Below are positions 52,962 through 64,000 of a stretch of 64,000 nucleotides of DNA, piece by piece (positions within the stretch are counted from its first letter, which is position 1; the number at the start of each line of letters is the position of its first letter). The translations under genes and the position numbers were made by a program. The notes below the pieces were generated by a model. That model ran no database searches. It was not told the DNA's origin and saw only the letters and a list, made by a program, of their open reading frames with translations. This stretch comes from Oscarella lobularis (Eukaryota; Porifera; Homoscleromorpha; Homosclerophorida; Oscarellidae), in NCBI RefSeq assembly GCF_947507565.1, contig NC_089185.1, forward strand, positions 2,232,001 through 2,296,000. Direction: 5' to 3'.

Positions 52962-54759
52962 GGTGGGACGCCCGGTCTATTACGCTTTGAAAGCACGTAC
53001 AGCTGCCGAAAGAAACTACGCTCAGATCGAAAAAGAGCTACTAGCAATGGTCTTTGCGTGCGACCGACTCGACCAATACCTTTACGGGAGAAGAGGCATC
53101 GTGATAGAATCAGACCACAAACCGCTTTCAACCATTATTCGGAAACCGATTTCCACAGCTCCAAAGCGACTTCGCAGAATGCTATATCAACTAGCGAGGT
53201 ATGACCTGAAGATACAATACAAAAGAGGAGAGGAAATGTACTTGGCGGACACACTGTCCCGAGCATTTCTGCCAGGATCAGCGGAAGAAGAGCAACAACC
53301 AGAAATCTGCCTACAGATACTACAGATCGATCTGGAAGATAGCGTTGACCCAGGCATGATTAAAGAAATCCGATCCGCAGCACGCGTCGATCCGGAACTA
53401 CAAGTGCTTACAAAGATGGTCCAGGAAGGATGGCCCAGAAGCAAAGCCGACACACCCGACATCGTAAAGCCGTTCTACAGCTACAGAGACACCATATCGA
53501 TGCAGAATGGACTGCTGGACAAGGATTGCCGAGTTATAATACCGAAAGCGCTGAGAACAAAGATGATGCAGCAACTGCACAGTTCGCATCAAGGCATGGA
53601 GAGCTGCCTGAGAAGAGCACGTGAAAGCTTCTTCTGGCCCTCTATTACAGGCGCTGTTCGCGAGTATATCTCTGGCTGTGGAGTCTGCAACACAGTCAAA
53701 CTAGCGCAGGAAAGAGAACCACTCCAGTCCAGTGACACGCCAGAGCGCCCATGGACTAAAGTGGGAATGGACATTTTTGAGTTCGACAAGATTAACTACC
53801 TTGTTATAGTCGATTACTACTCCAGCTACCTTGAAGTGGAGCCGCTCAAAGATTTGTCTGCTGCAACAACGATACTCCGAGTCAAGAGTGCGTTCGCTCG
53901 ACATGGAATACCTGAGACAGTTGTTTCAGACAATGGCACTCAGTTTGTGAACGCAGAGTTCAAGTCGTTTGCAGTCACATGGAAATTCAGCCACATCACA
54001 TCCTCACCGAGATATCCACAATCAAATGGAAAAGCGGAGAGCGCAGTGAAGATATGCAAAAACATAATGAAGAAAGCGAAACTAGTAAAGGCCGATACGT
54101 ACCTGGCTCTGATGGACTATGGAGCCACACCGCTGGAATCTATGAAAGCATCGCCAGCACAGCTGTCATTTGGAAGAAGGATACGCACTCGACTCCCAGT
54201 GAAATCGTCAATGCTTGATCGGAAGACCCAAGAACAGCCAGTCGTGCAACAAAGAATTGGCGACAAGAAAGAGAAACAACAGAGAATTTACGACCAGCAT
54301 GCGAAGAAACTACCAGATCTCAAACCTGGAGTCACAATCCGCATGAAGCGACCGGGATGCACCGAGTGGTCGCCTGCAATCTGCACAAAGAGACTGAATA
54401 AGAAGAGGTCATATTCGGTTGAGTGTGGAAACACGAAGTACCGGAGGAATCGACGTCAACTCAGATTGACATTGGAGGATCCGAAGCTGAGAAAGGAATC
54501 TGACGAGCAGATGTTCCTAGAACCAATCAAGTGCGCCAACAACCCCCCAAGGGAAGGCCGCAGAAACGACACCTTCTGTGCAAAAGACGCCAGCTCAAAG
54601 GGTTCAAAACCAGGACAACCAAGACAGCGCACCGAAGTCGACAACGCAGAGCGAAGAGGTGAGATACAGCTCCAGAGTACGACAGATCAAAAAGCCGAAG
54701 CGTTTCGACATCTACGACACTTTGTCTTAAAAACAAAGGAGGGTGTTACGTGTTTATGA
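52962..54759 (+). pseudogene. gypsy-4 RNase H and integrase
   Basis: The frame resumes after the insertion with VGRPVYYALKARTAAERNY. RNase H shows YAQIEKELLAMVFAC and IESDHKPLST. The integrase zinc finger is HSSHQGMESC...CGVC; the core has the first Asp in VGMDIFEFD, VVSDNGTQFVNAEFKSF and YPQSNGKAESAVKICK with Glu. The C-terminus is basic with KPGVTIRMKRPG, then a hydrophilic tail to about 54729. The frame has no stop, but the polyprotein as a whole is broken upstream. Confidence 0.85.
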
Positions 54760-54862
54760 GTTGAGTTGAGTTAGTTTATATCAACTATCTGCTTATATAT
54801 AGCTAGGCTTGTTAGCTCTAGTACACTTACTTACCTGTAAGACAACAGCACAGAACGTTACA
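54744..54862 (+). repeat. gypsy-4 3' LTR
   Basis: 119 bp, matching 48246-48363 with one extra T and about four substitutions. Confidence 0.88.
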
Positions 54863-54946
54863 CGAAGCGCCGAAAATGGCCCAGAGAAAAAGAAGACTTC
54901 TTTTCTATCCGGGACCTCCTCACAGAGCTGGACGACCAAGGGTGTC

Positions 54947-56580
54947 ATGAACGAAGCGATTTCTTTAGAGACGAAGGGCTATTTCTCAACGACACTGTTT
55001 GACTCATTTCGAGAGTCGGATTATCTGTGCGACGTCACCATCATCAGCAAGGACGGACAACGCTTTCCAGCTCACCGAATAATACTCGTTTCCGCCAGTC
55101 CATCTTTTCGGGTCATGTTTAGGGGAAGCTTCAAAGAGAGTAATCAAGCGGAGGTGGTCACTCTCAGCAACGTCGACGGAGCTGTGACCAAGATGTTGAT
55201 TGAGTACGCCTACACAGGAAAAACAGAATGCCCCAATTCTTCTCTTCTATTCCTCTACGAAGCGGCCAACTACGTTCAGTTTGACGGACTGTCTCAAATG
55301 TGCAATGACTGGCTCAAACGCCACGTTGACGAGTCCAGTTGCATCAGTATCGGAATCGTAGCTGATCGATGCGGTAATTCGGATTTACTCCGACTAGCTG
55401 ATCGCATTGGCGCAATGAGCATTTCGGTCTTGGCAGAGAGCGAGGATTTTCTACTCGTTTCCGCGGAACATCTGAGTAGGATTCTATCTCATGATGAATT
55501 GAGGGTAAAGTCAGAAGACGAAGTTCTAACGATTTTTCAAAAGTGGGTTAAACACGATGAAGAGACTCGTCGAGCTCAAGTCGAAACGCTTTCGAAATTC
55601 GTTCGCTTTCCATTACTTGATTTTGAAGAATCAAGTGCCGTTCTTTCAGATCTCGAACTGATCTCGCACTATCACTCTTCAAGCGAGTCTGGTCGACGAC
55701 GATTCGGACTCGACGGCGTCCTGCTTGTGGCTGGCGGGCTTCGGCCGATAACAGACGAGAGTGAACTCCAATTTGTGTGCCATGAAGCTAGAGAATACGA
55801 ACCCAACTGTAACATATGGACTATACATTTCCTTCCCTGGCATTCGGTGTGTATTGTCATAAGATCGCCACTTCAAACGACGTGCTTTACGCTCTTGGTG
55901 GTTTTACTCATGATGACGCAATCTACGACACTCTGACTGACGAAGTTCAGCGATATGATGCAGAACGACGACGATCGGTGAATGACGTACAACAGATGAG
56001 TTGTGAAAGAATAGATAGAGAAATAGTTTGTTGTGACGATTGCATTTATGGTATGAGCATAAGCTTTGGCGTTGGCGAGATGACCTGCGAAGTGCTAGAT
56101 TCAGAAAAGAAAGTGTGGATGCCAGTTTCCTCTCCTGAGAACGCTCTTTCAGTAGACTTTATTTTACCTTCGATGGGTAATAAAATTTTTGCTTTTTGCT
56201 ACAACTGTCATGATCAGTTCGGATACAGCAAATATGATCGGTGTGAAAATCGTTGGAGCAATTTTAAGTCTTGTCGATGTCCTTCATCGTTAGATCCAGC
56301 TTCTGACTACGTCACGATGGGGGACCGATTATATATTCACTGTGATAATCGTGCGGCTGTTATTTTCGACAGCCGCGATGAGCGGTTCTCTGTTGTAGAC
56401 GAATTCTTTCCATTTTCGTCTTGCGATGGATTCGCCTATGATCGTGAAAGCATGACGATGTTTACGTTTACTTGCGGCGAAGTTGCTGTCTATGATGAAC
56501 GAATGAGAGACTACAACTTGGGATTTCGCTCCTTTGATTTTGTACTGGTGGAGAAAAATCTAATGTTGGATTTCGTTTAG
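54947..56580 (+). pseudogene. BTB-BACK-Kelch protein, one frameshift
   Basis: From ATG 54947 (MNEAISLETKG): a BTB domain at residues about 12-120 (SDYLCDVTIISKDGQRFPAH, FRVMFRGSFKESNQ), a BACK domain at about 130-235 (VADRCGNSDLLRLADRIG, VKSEDEVLTIFQKWVKHDEE), then the first Kelch strand GVLLVAGGLRP. The frame shifts near 55826 into 55816-56580, where Kelch-like repeats continue (VLYALGGF, VWMPVSS, GDRLYIHCD). Proteins of this type are substrate adaptors of Cullin-3 ubiquitin ligases. The joined length near 540 residues is normal. Apart from the shift the gene looks well preserved, so the break could be recent or a sequence error; it could also be a tiny intron. gypsy-4 lies 84 bases upstream. 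Confidence 0.75.
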
Positions 56581-57773
56581 TCAATTTCTCAAGAGTGTTT
56601 GTCTGTTCTTTTGTCGCTGTACGTGTATTTCCTCGTTCTAATTTAAATTGCCAATTATTATTATTTGATAAGAAAAGCCTAGACTCTATGACTTGTACAG
56701 AAGTCACCTACACCAGACGGGTTTGATCTCCAAAACCGGACATTGTTTTTCAGTGTAAGCATGAAATGGATCTAGTGAGTGACCTGCCCATGTCAGTACC
56801 ATATATAGATATCTACTGTATAGGGTCTTATATATCACAAAGACCAACTAACTAACTCAAGAATCAAGCTACATGCCAGAGTTTATTGAAATCGAGCTGC
56901 TCTGACTCTCTGAGCTTTCTGCATTCGACGATTTGGACAATCGATGTGCAGCCGTAGTTTGTCCCCGAATCCGGGCACTAACGGCGAGCCCGAACGCAGG
57001 TCCTCTTCGACTATGATAGATAACGTCCAGTGTCAACTACTGTAGCTGCAACAAGGGTAGTCTTCAAAAACTGCCTGTATGTAGAAAGAGGCGTCAGGGG
57101 TCGCTTGCTCACATTCTTCGCCGAGAGAAGCGCTCGTATAACGATAAAGAGCCTTTCCGCGACTCAGACAACACTAAACACAACGCATCGTTAACCCCTG
57201 GATCTCCAGGATAAGGCTGAACCCCAGCCCCGAGCCCGACCCCACTTATCCAGACGGTTTACCGAAAGAACCATATTAACCTAAAAATATGGAGGGGGAC
57301 GAGGGGTCTTCTGCGGCACGGATATCCGAGTCCCCGCGCGGTGACGTAGCTTGCTTTTGGTCACCATGGTAACTGGAGTATCCGGGCACCTACCCCAAGT
57401 CCACATCGGTCCTAGGACCAATGGGGAAACCTAACTAGTAGTGCAGAACCCAACCGCGGGAGGGAGTGAGGGTGAAGTCCGCGCGAGAATGTCCGTTAAC
57501 ATATCCTCAATGGCCGTTACGTCGCTTCGCAGATCGGTCACAGCTGCGCGAACAGAGTCGCCGTCTTGAACAATCCGTGCTTGAACTTCGCCGGATGAAA
57601 TGATGACGAGAGAACCGAAGAGACACGAGCGAGCAGGCGATGGAGAGAGCAAGCGATAAGGCAATGAATGAAATCGAGGAGACACCTAAACAATCACGAG
57701 CTGATAGCCTTGTACCAGACCTTTCTCTGTGTCCCGTACAACGGTCCCCAGCTATTTACGGGGGGACTGAGGC
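56581..57773. other. Non-coding region after the BTB/Kelch gene
   Basis: No supported gene. A reverse open stretch at 57431-57685 has a short amphipathic segment (RAAVTDLRSDVTAIEDMLTD) but no domain. The phrase ATCCGGGCAC recurs (56970, 57378) without further structure. Confidence 0.4.
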
Positions 57774-57878
57774 CCCGTCTGAGACCTACCGGGATCCCAT
57801 CTGAGACCTACCGGGACCCCATCCGAGACGTACCGAGACCCCGTCTGAGACGTACCGGGACCCCATCTAAGACGTACC
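57774..57878 (+). repeat. 22-bp minisatellite, 5' side of the retrotransposon
   Basis: About 4.7 units of a 22-bp repeat with core GACCTACCGGGACCCCAT or GACGTACCGGGACCCCAT, with several unit variants. The array ends only about 21 bases before the retrotransposon's ATG. Confidence 0.9.
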
Positions 57879-57899
57879 AAGTCGTGTCCGCCCACTGTG

Positions 57900-60800
57900 A
57901 TGCCACCTACGAAGGCTCCGAAGGAATGTCCTTTTTCTCTATGTCGATACACTTCGGAGCGCCTTTCGAAGGTCTACGAACATATTCGCCATTGTCACAA
58001 GCTGGAGAGCGTCCCTGCGGAATACCTCGCGACGCACGGTCTCGCTCCGTGCCCAGATTGCGGTCAAATCTTCAAAAGCCTCACGCGACATTATCCGCAA
58101 TGCAATATGCAACGTGAAATTGGAGCGACCGCAGGGGAAAACCGTCCCGATTCACTTGCGAGTGGCCACGCGACGATTACGTCATCGCTTCGATCGACGG
58201 ATAGTTCGGCGCGTTCGGAGGGTTTGGAGGAGGTGTCGAATAGCCGAGTCGATTCTTCGCATCCTCCGGAGCCTGCTCGTCCTTCTCTCGCAGTCAATCG
58301 CTCTGCTCGTCCAGAATCTAACAGTCAACACTCGACTTCGCACGTGGAGCCGCACGTGTCATCCTCTGCATCGATCATCCAGGGAATTTCTCTTGCTCGG
58401 CTCGCCTCAAGTCCTCGACCAACTTCTGAACCGGGAATGTCATCTACCCAACAGAGAGATCGGCTGGAAGGCTACGCCTTTTTGTCGACACTGGTCTTCG
58501 ACGATCTTTGCAGTGTCATCTCGCCATCGATTGAAAATATTCCTGGAAACCTTCAGGGGCTTTATTTGCAATGTTGCCGCATGACTTTTGAAGAGATCGT
58601 CGATGATCCCACCAACATCGACAAGTGGAAGCTGCTGTTTCTTCTACCACGTCTAATTCTTCAACCATCTCAGGCGGAAGGATCGGATGATTTCGACCTC
58701 GATCGGAAGGCGCGGATTCGTCTCTTTCTTGAGAAAAAATGGGGCACTCTTTTTGACGCTTCACACCTCGCCGAGACGTCGTCTCCTGACCGCGACATTG
58801 GAGGCGATGTTGCTGCTGATGGAATGACTCCGTCCGCGCTGGGTGCAGCAGTCGAAAAGAAGGTCCGTCACTGCGAAATCTCCCGTGCGGGCCATCTTCT
58901 CACTAGTAAGGGACTGGCCCCGCCTTCTGACGACACTTTCCACAAACTCGAGCAAAAACATCCGTCCGCTCCACGTCCGACATTACCCCACATTCCTGAT
59001 GATGTCGCTCCGATTCAAGCGTCATTTAACACGCTTCGTCAAGTGCTTCGCGACAGTCCTCGTGGATCAGGGGGAGGATGTGATGGTTGGCGTTTCGAAC
59101 ACCTCCGGTTGCTACTCGGCAATCATGAGGTGTTGCTCAGTTTTTTGGCTGTCTGCAATCACTTCCTCGGAGGCACGATACCGACGGAGGCGGCCACGGC
59201 TTTTGCTGGAGCGCGTTTGATCGCACTCTGCAAAGGTCAATCGGACGTTCGTCCGATCGCTGTCGGAAGTGTTTTTCGTCGGACAGTCGCCAAGCTTGCC
59301 TGCTCTTTGCTTCGCGATCGATTCGGGTCATACTTCTCTCCGTTCCAGTTTGGTGTTTCTACTCCTGGTGGTTCGGAGAGAGTTGTACACCTTTTGCAGT
59401 TATCTTTATCTCAACATCCCGACTGGGTCCTGTTGAAGACCGACGCGCGCAATGCCTTCAATTCAGTTTCCCGTCAGCGATTTTTGGATCTCGTCAACGA
59501 ACACTTTCCAACTCTACAGGCGTTCGTCTATGCGTGCTACGCAGTTCCTCCTTCTTTGGTGCTACTCCATGAAGATGGCTTCCGCTGCATCAAATCGGAG
59601 GAAGGGTGCAACAGGGGGACCCTCTGGGTCCTTTTCTGTTCTCTCTGGCATTACAATCTTGCTTGGTGGAGGCACACGCAGCGGCTTCTGAAGGCTTTGT
59701 CATTAGTTATCTGGATGATGCAGTCATCGGAGGCCCTGTCGACTCGGTTGTGTCAGCTTATCAAGTCCTCTGCAGCCGCATGCATGACGTCGGCTTGGTT
59801 GTTCGACCTGACAAATGCCAGGCGTTTTCACCTTGTCTTGACACGCTTTGGCCACTGCAGGACATTGGTTTTACGTCGCTGGGAATGTCTGTCCTGGGTT
59901 GCCCTATTGGCACGGATTCCTATGTGGCGGGGGAGTGCTTACGCATTGTTGCGGAAGAGAATGCTTTTCTCGAACGCCTCTGTGGGCTTCGCAACATGCA
60001 GTCGGCATTACTTCTTCTTCGCTACTGTGGAACGGGCAGAATTAACCACCTTCTCCGTGCTATTCCACCGTCAACCATCCAACAGGCTGCGCAGCAACAT
60101 GACTCCAACATTCGCTCCTGTTTCTGCTCCATCATTGGCTGCCAGCTTGACAATATTCAACTTCGCCAACTACACCTACGTCTCTCTCAAGGTGGCATGG
60201 GGCTGCCTTTGGCCGAGCGCACGTCTCCCTGCGCTTTTTTGGGTGCCTGGGCAGCTACCCTTGCCTCGTTGCCAAGCCGTCTAGAGCAATTTCCATCCGC
60301 TCTTGACGTATCTGTCACTCCATCCGACAACCTTTTCTGCGGCCATGTTGCTCACACGCTGTCCGCCCTCTCTCAGGCTACTCCAGCTGTGGCGGAAGCG
60401 ATACCATCAATCGCAACTCTCCCGGAAAAACATCTTAAGCTTCAGCGGGTCCTCTCTCATCTCCTTCTCGACGTTGAACACGCTGGTTTGCTCTCGTCCG
60501 CCAACCGCTTCACCCAAGCTAGGTTGAGAAGTGCGGCGGGTCCAGACGCGGGCGCTTGGTTAGATGCGATCCCGGCCTCGAGACATCTGTCGTTTACCAA
60601 CGTTGAATTTCAAACGGCAGTGTCTCTTCGGCTGGGTCTGTCTATTCCTGTGCTCCGCAGTCTGCCATGCTGCACTTGCTCTACCACCTGGGATGAAGCT
60701 GGATACCACGCGCTGACCTGTCGGAAGGATGGAGGCCAAACTCGTCGTCACGATCACATCCAACACACGTGGCTCTCTCTATTACGATCCGTCAATTTCC

Positions 60801-61291
60801 ACTGTGAGCTAGAGGAACTGGGCGACTTTGGTGACTTCAAGCGACCAGATATCAGCATCTATGACTACCAAGATGGCAAGAAATTACTTCTCGACGTTTC
60901 GATCATCCACCCTCAACGTCCGAGTTGTCTGCCGCAGAGCCATTCCACCAACGGAGCAGCGGCCATCTTACGCGACACCGAGAAGTCGACAAAATACCGT
61001 GCGGAGGCAATCTCCCTCGGTTATCTCTTCGAGCCTTTGACGTTCGAAGTCTTCGGACGTTGGAGTCCGGTCGCCGTCGACTTCTTCAGCAAGATCGTCC
61101 GTCGCCCGTCCATCGAATTTCTCGATGACCGTCCCGCTGCTGCTCGATACTGGCGCCGACGCTTCGCTGTTTGTCTGCAGCGCTTGAATGCGCAAATCCT
61201 TCTTCGCAAGGTAACGCTTCTCGTCCCGGGGTCTACGGTGGGTGATCGCTTGGGTCCTCATGACACTGACATTCGATTTTTCTCTAATTAA
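57900..61291 (+). pseudogene. Non-LTR RT/endonuclease ORF, one base short of intact
   Basis: ATG 57900 (MPPTKAPKECPFSLC). Two C2H2-type fingers lie in residues about 10-75 (CPFSLC...HIRHCH and CPDCGQIF...HYPQC). A long linker follows. RT: VRPIAVGSVFRRTVAKL, VLLKTDARNAFNSVSRQ (near 59440) with the first Asp; the frame then changes by one missing G near 59605, and QQGDPLGPFLFSLAL and FVISYLDDAVIGG (near 59705) carry on in the new frame to 61291. The C-terminus has CTCSTTWDEAGYHALTC then RRHDHIQHTWL (CCHC motif), and RPDISIYDYQDGKKLLLDVS (60844-60903), the restriction-like endonuclease. Total about 1130 residues. The protein nicks target DNA and primes reverse transcription on it. Confidence 0.85.
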
Positions 61292-61396
61292 TCTATTGAC
61301 TCTATGCATGCATCCCCCTTCCCCTGTCTGTTCCCGTCCCCTTCAATATCTCTTTTCTGCTTTCTGTCTGTTCTTTCTTTTGTGTTTAACAGAATA

Positions 61397-61495
61397 CAGA
61401 CGTACCGGGACCCCATCTGAGACCTACCGGGACCCCATCTGAGACCTACCGGGACCCCATCTGAGACCTACCGGGACCCCATCTGAGACATAACC
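61397..61495 (+). repeat. 22-bp minisatellite, 3' side of the retrotransposon
   Basis: About 4.5 units of the same 22-bp repeat, more uniform than the 5' array (four near-identical units), about 105 bases after the ORF stop. Confidence 0.9.
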
Positions 61496-62264
61496 AGTTT
61501 GCAAGCATTGGCCAAATAATTTTACTTCAAATATATTTCTTTCATAGTTACATATTTAAATCAATTCGTTTCCGTTTATCCAAGTTTATGATAGCAAGGT
61601 ACAAAATTACATGACGCATAAAGTTCGTTGGTGTCTTGTACGAAAGTTGAGTCCTAAGACGAGTCAAACCGGAATGTCCCTGTTCATTAACTTGTGTGTT
61701 CAACGTCGTTGAAAAGGGCTCAGCGTAGTCACTGATACAATATCCATGTGAGCAACTGCAAAGCGTAAATTTAGTACATAATTGCTCTAAAATAATTTGT
61801 AAATACCCGGTGTGGTTGAACCAATGAAATTGGTAGATCAAGAATATTGTGCTCTTAGAGAGACTAGGACACCTAATTAAAGTACATGTCTTATAGGAAT
61901 AGAACCAACTGAGTGCTACTGCATGTACCTGTTTAGGACGTACTCGGGCAGATTGCAGGCGTTGTCGTACAGCACGTATTGGTTCGGATTAGCGAATCGA
62001 GTCTCCAGCATTGTGAAGACCGTTTTTGGCGATTCGACATCACTCAGCATGCTGAAAGGGCATTATACGGTAAGTATGCACGGTGAAAGTGTTGGATGCG
62101 CCTTCTTCTTCTTTTTACAGATATTAGATGGTCGTTTGCCGGTCAGCTTCATACGTACAAAGTAATGTAAATGAAAAATGTATTAGCATTTTGTACGTTT
62201 TCCAGCACTGTCTTACGTACCTTCGAATTAGGGGCCAATTTAGAAAAAATCGTATTTTTGCTAC
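61496..62264. other. Intergenic stretch
   Basis: No supported gene or repeat. Short open stretches on both strands lack domains. Confidence 0.4.
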
Positions 62265-64000
62265 GGTTCGTATTGACGCATGTCTTCATCGCCAAAATCG
62301 TTATGGCTTTCATCATCTTCATGGCGTACTCCATCATATGTTCGTAAGGCACAATTTATAATGTCACGAGAGAAATCTTGGCAACACCTCTTGAGATTGT
62401 TGGATCGAACATGATTAGATATCAATGACACGATATGAGCCATAAAAGGAGCATTGCGGCGCAAAATGTCCAACTCACTGCTTGATAGTATGCCGCCGTG
62501 ACAAACCTTCATTAACGCGGCGCGGGAACTAACGCTCAGTGTTGCATCTCCGCAAATCTGCACTAAACCACACGCGGGGGACGACTTCGCAACATTTCTA
62601 AATATGAACCAAAATGACGTAGAATTACCATTTCTTCATCTACGAGACACCGCAAAAGCGGATAAACGGTTTGCAGATTTCCATGACGTAGTGGTTGACA
62701 AAGTCGCTCAAGCTGTTCCATTGACAGACGAATCACGTTTTTACCTCCATCTCCACTACTGAATATCGCTGAAAGTGATTTTCTACATTCTTTATCACGG
62801 ACTCTGTCGCAAAATTTCGATTTTTCTTCCTTACTCGCCTAGGGTTTTTTTGTAATATTGGACGAGATTTCTCATTAGCAGATCCCTTCGACAACCCAGA
62901 GTCATGCAGTCGAAAGAGAACGATTTCGGATATTCCTTGCACGTGTTGCATGTGAATGACGCGCGAATATCGAGATTGTCCATCAAATTGTGAACTAAAC
63001 CCAGCCATGCCTTCCTCATCACATGATACGGTATTGGCAATGACATGGGAAAGATTACCGTGAAGTCTCGCTTTATAGCTCTAAAAAGAAAGTTAAGTGC
63101 ATGTTTTCTTGGCCTACTATGGATCAATACCTAACGAAAGAATGCAGAGGATTTCGTCCTTCGATCATCAAGTGTAGGTAGTGGTACAGAACTTGGTGAT
63201 GAACAAATTGCCTTCCATCTATCTACATTCAAAAGCTTCTCTTCTGTCCCATCGTAGTTCAGGATGCGTTCACAATCACCCGTCGTTCGCCTGTAATACA
63301 CTACAAACACGACATTTGATAGTAGTCGTTGTAACAGTACGTCTACAAAGGTCTTACCTTTCCCGCGGCTTTCAACGGTTACTGATACAAAGTAAACAAC
63401 CAAATCTTTCACGTTTCACCCACTTCATTGCAATGGAGTCCTCTTTACTCCATCTGTTTCCATGCTTACATTGTCCTTGCATTTCGCTGGCAGGCGGTAT
63501 CAAATCCTAGTTTTGTATTGCAACGGATTAACTAAGTAATCGTCAGGACCGCTTAGAATTGGGGGATAGAACATGGGTTTTTTTGAGACGACAAACTTCG
63601 AAATTAAATGCTCGTCTTCGTCTTCACTGTCATCACCATATGCTACAGGTACGTCATGGGCTTCTGCCCACGCCAGATACGTCGCTGCATGACGCCAACG
63701 TTTATCCGTCTTTTGGCAGGTCAGACACTGCGGATTACCGTATCTATTCACGTTCAAAATAGCGTATGCTTCTTTGGAATAAACGGCATAGACACTGCCA
63801 TCCAATTGAACTAATTCCGCTTCTTCTCCGAGTGCGTAGGAATGATCGGCTTCCATTGGTGTCGGAAAAAGTATCTTAGCAGCTTCTACGTGAATGCACT
63901 CCGTCAAAGTGCACGAACAACTGTAGGCACTACGTAAATAATTGAAGTGCAGAATAAAGTAGGACAACGCCTGTATTCGATCGTTTTGCTGGCGACAGCC
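62265..64000 (-). CDS. HMGXB3/CxC-like uncharacterised zinc protein, partial, multi-exon
   Basis: The reverse-strand frame is already open at the window edge, so the 5' end is missing. First visible exon (64000 to about 63500): a SWIM-like finger CSCTLTECIHVEAAKILF (near 63900), then YAVYSKEAYAIL and QCLTCQKTDKRWRHAATYL. Next exons: NVVFVVYYRRTTGDCERIL with YDGTEEKLLNVDRWKAI (63320-63220), VMRKAWLGLVHNLMDNLDIR and CNTCKEYPKSFSFDCMTLGC (62990-62880), RLSMEQLERLCQPLRHGN (near 62690), a likely intron at about 62628-62600 (GTAATT to TTTAG), and CGLVQICGDATLSV to about 62265. This motif series recurs in repeated uncharacterised animal proteins related to the HMGXB3 C-terminus and may be transposon-derived. 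No disabling change was identified, but exon joins are unverified. Confidence 0.55.

Larger units (their letters stand above)
48246..54862 (+). mobile_element. gypsy-4: Ty3/gypsy LTR retrotransposon with internal insertion
   Basis: The LTRs at 48246-48363 (118 bp) and 54744-54862 (119 bp) differ at about five positions. Flanks CAAAG and CGAAG look like a 5-bp duplication with one change. Gag-pol order and sequence resemble gypsy-2, and the primer site TGGTGACAGG is shared. The RNase H region is split by a 2.1-kb element (50822-52961). The purine tract AACAAAGGAGGG precedes the 3' LTR. Confidence 0.88.
57774..61495 (+). mobile_element. Non-LTR retrotransposon with restriction-like endonuclease
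   Basis: One large ORF with N-terminal C2H2 fingers, a central RT and a C-terminal CCHC plus restriction-like endonuclease is the layout of early-branching non-LTR elements (R2, NeSL, Hero and relatives). It has no LTR, and no poly(A) tail; instead the same 22-bp minisatellite is on both sides. Site-specific insertion into such repeats, or a repeat-templated 3' tail, would explain this. Confidence 0.8.

Noticed and set aside
57774..61495. 22-bp repeats as a possible CRISPR array
   Set aside because: The units are head-to-tail without spacers, the context is eukaryotic, and they flank a retrotransposon.

Overview
The window is eukaryotic, most likely from an early-branching animal; a sponge is my best guess. 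The grounds are spliced genes, TATA-box promoters with AATAAA signals, a secreted protein with a short Gly-X-Y collagen stretch, a BTB/Kelch gene, and a mobile-element mix (P-element, DIRS-type, Ty3/gypsy, THAP/YqaJ transposons) usual in sponges and cnidarians. The species is inference; nothing seen fixes it. There is no prokaryotic signal, rRNA, tRNA or CRISPR array.

At least two thirds of the window is transposable elements, often nested. From 1 to 8 kb lies a decayed THAP/DDE transposon with a convergent YqaJ-nuclease gene, split by a fold-back element with TTAA duplications, then a broken P-element transposase. From 8.07 to 24.0 kb is one Ty3/gypsy element (gypsy-1). Its protease/RT spacer holds a 711-bp non-autonomous element, and its integrase holds a DNA transposon (RINGer-1, my working label), which itself holds a GC-rich tyrosine-recombinase retrotransposon of DIRS/Ngaro type. 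From 24 to 28.5 kb are a reversed gypsy integrase fragment, a second P-element transposase and an unrecognised reverse-strand fragment. From 28.57 to 37.96 kb an inverted-repeat element with an 8-bp target duplication was invaded first by a second RINGer copy and then by a young gypsy element (gypsy-2) with identical LTRs.

From 38 to 42.4 kb are a fold-back repeat, clusters of the palindrome GCAACGTTGC and a 2.27-kb single-gene transposon with an intact 631-codon frame (617 codons from its first ATG). From 42.6 to 46.3 kb is the most gene-like region: two tandem paralogues of a secreted collagen-stalk protein, the first intact, the second broken. A 1.6-kb palindrome follows. From 48.2 to 54.9 kb is gypsy-4, which contains a 2.1-kb element with 9-bp target duplications carrying a HIRAN-like gene and a Myb/SANT-like gene. 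Just downstream is a BTB-BACK-Kelch gene with one frameshift. From 57.8 to 61.5 kb is an almost intact non-LTR retrotransposon with a restriction-like endonuclease, flanked on both sides by the same 22-bp minisatellite. From 62.3 kb to the end is a reverse-strand multi-exon gene of an uncharacterised HMGXB3/CxC-like family.

The strongest candidate for something undescribed is the RINGer family. Two diverged copies share terminal repeats (AGCAGGG...), 9-bp target duplications, a multi-exon gene with several corresponding exons, an absolutely conserved IDDFH...RPTSSETSTAIHMATC block, a conserved D-x27-E pair and a C-terminal RING-like finger. I cannot place it in a named transposon superfamily. 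All family names come from motif recognition; no search was run.
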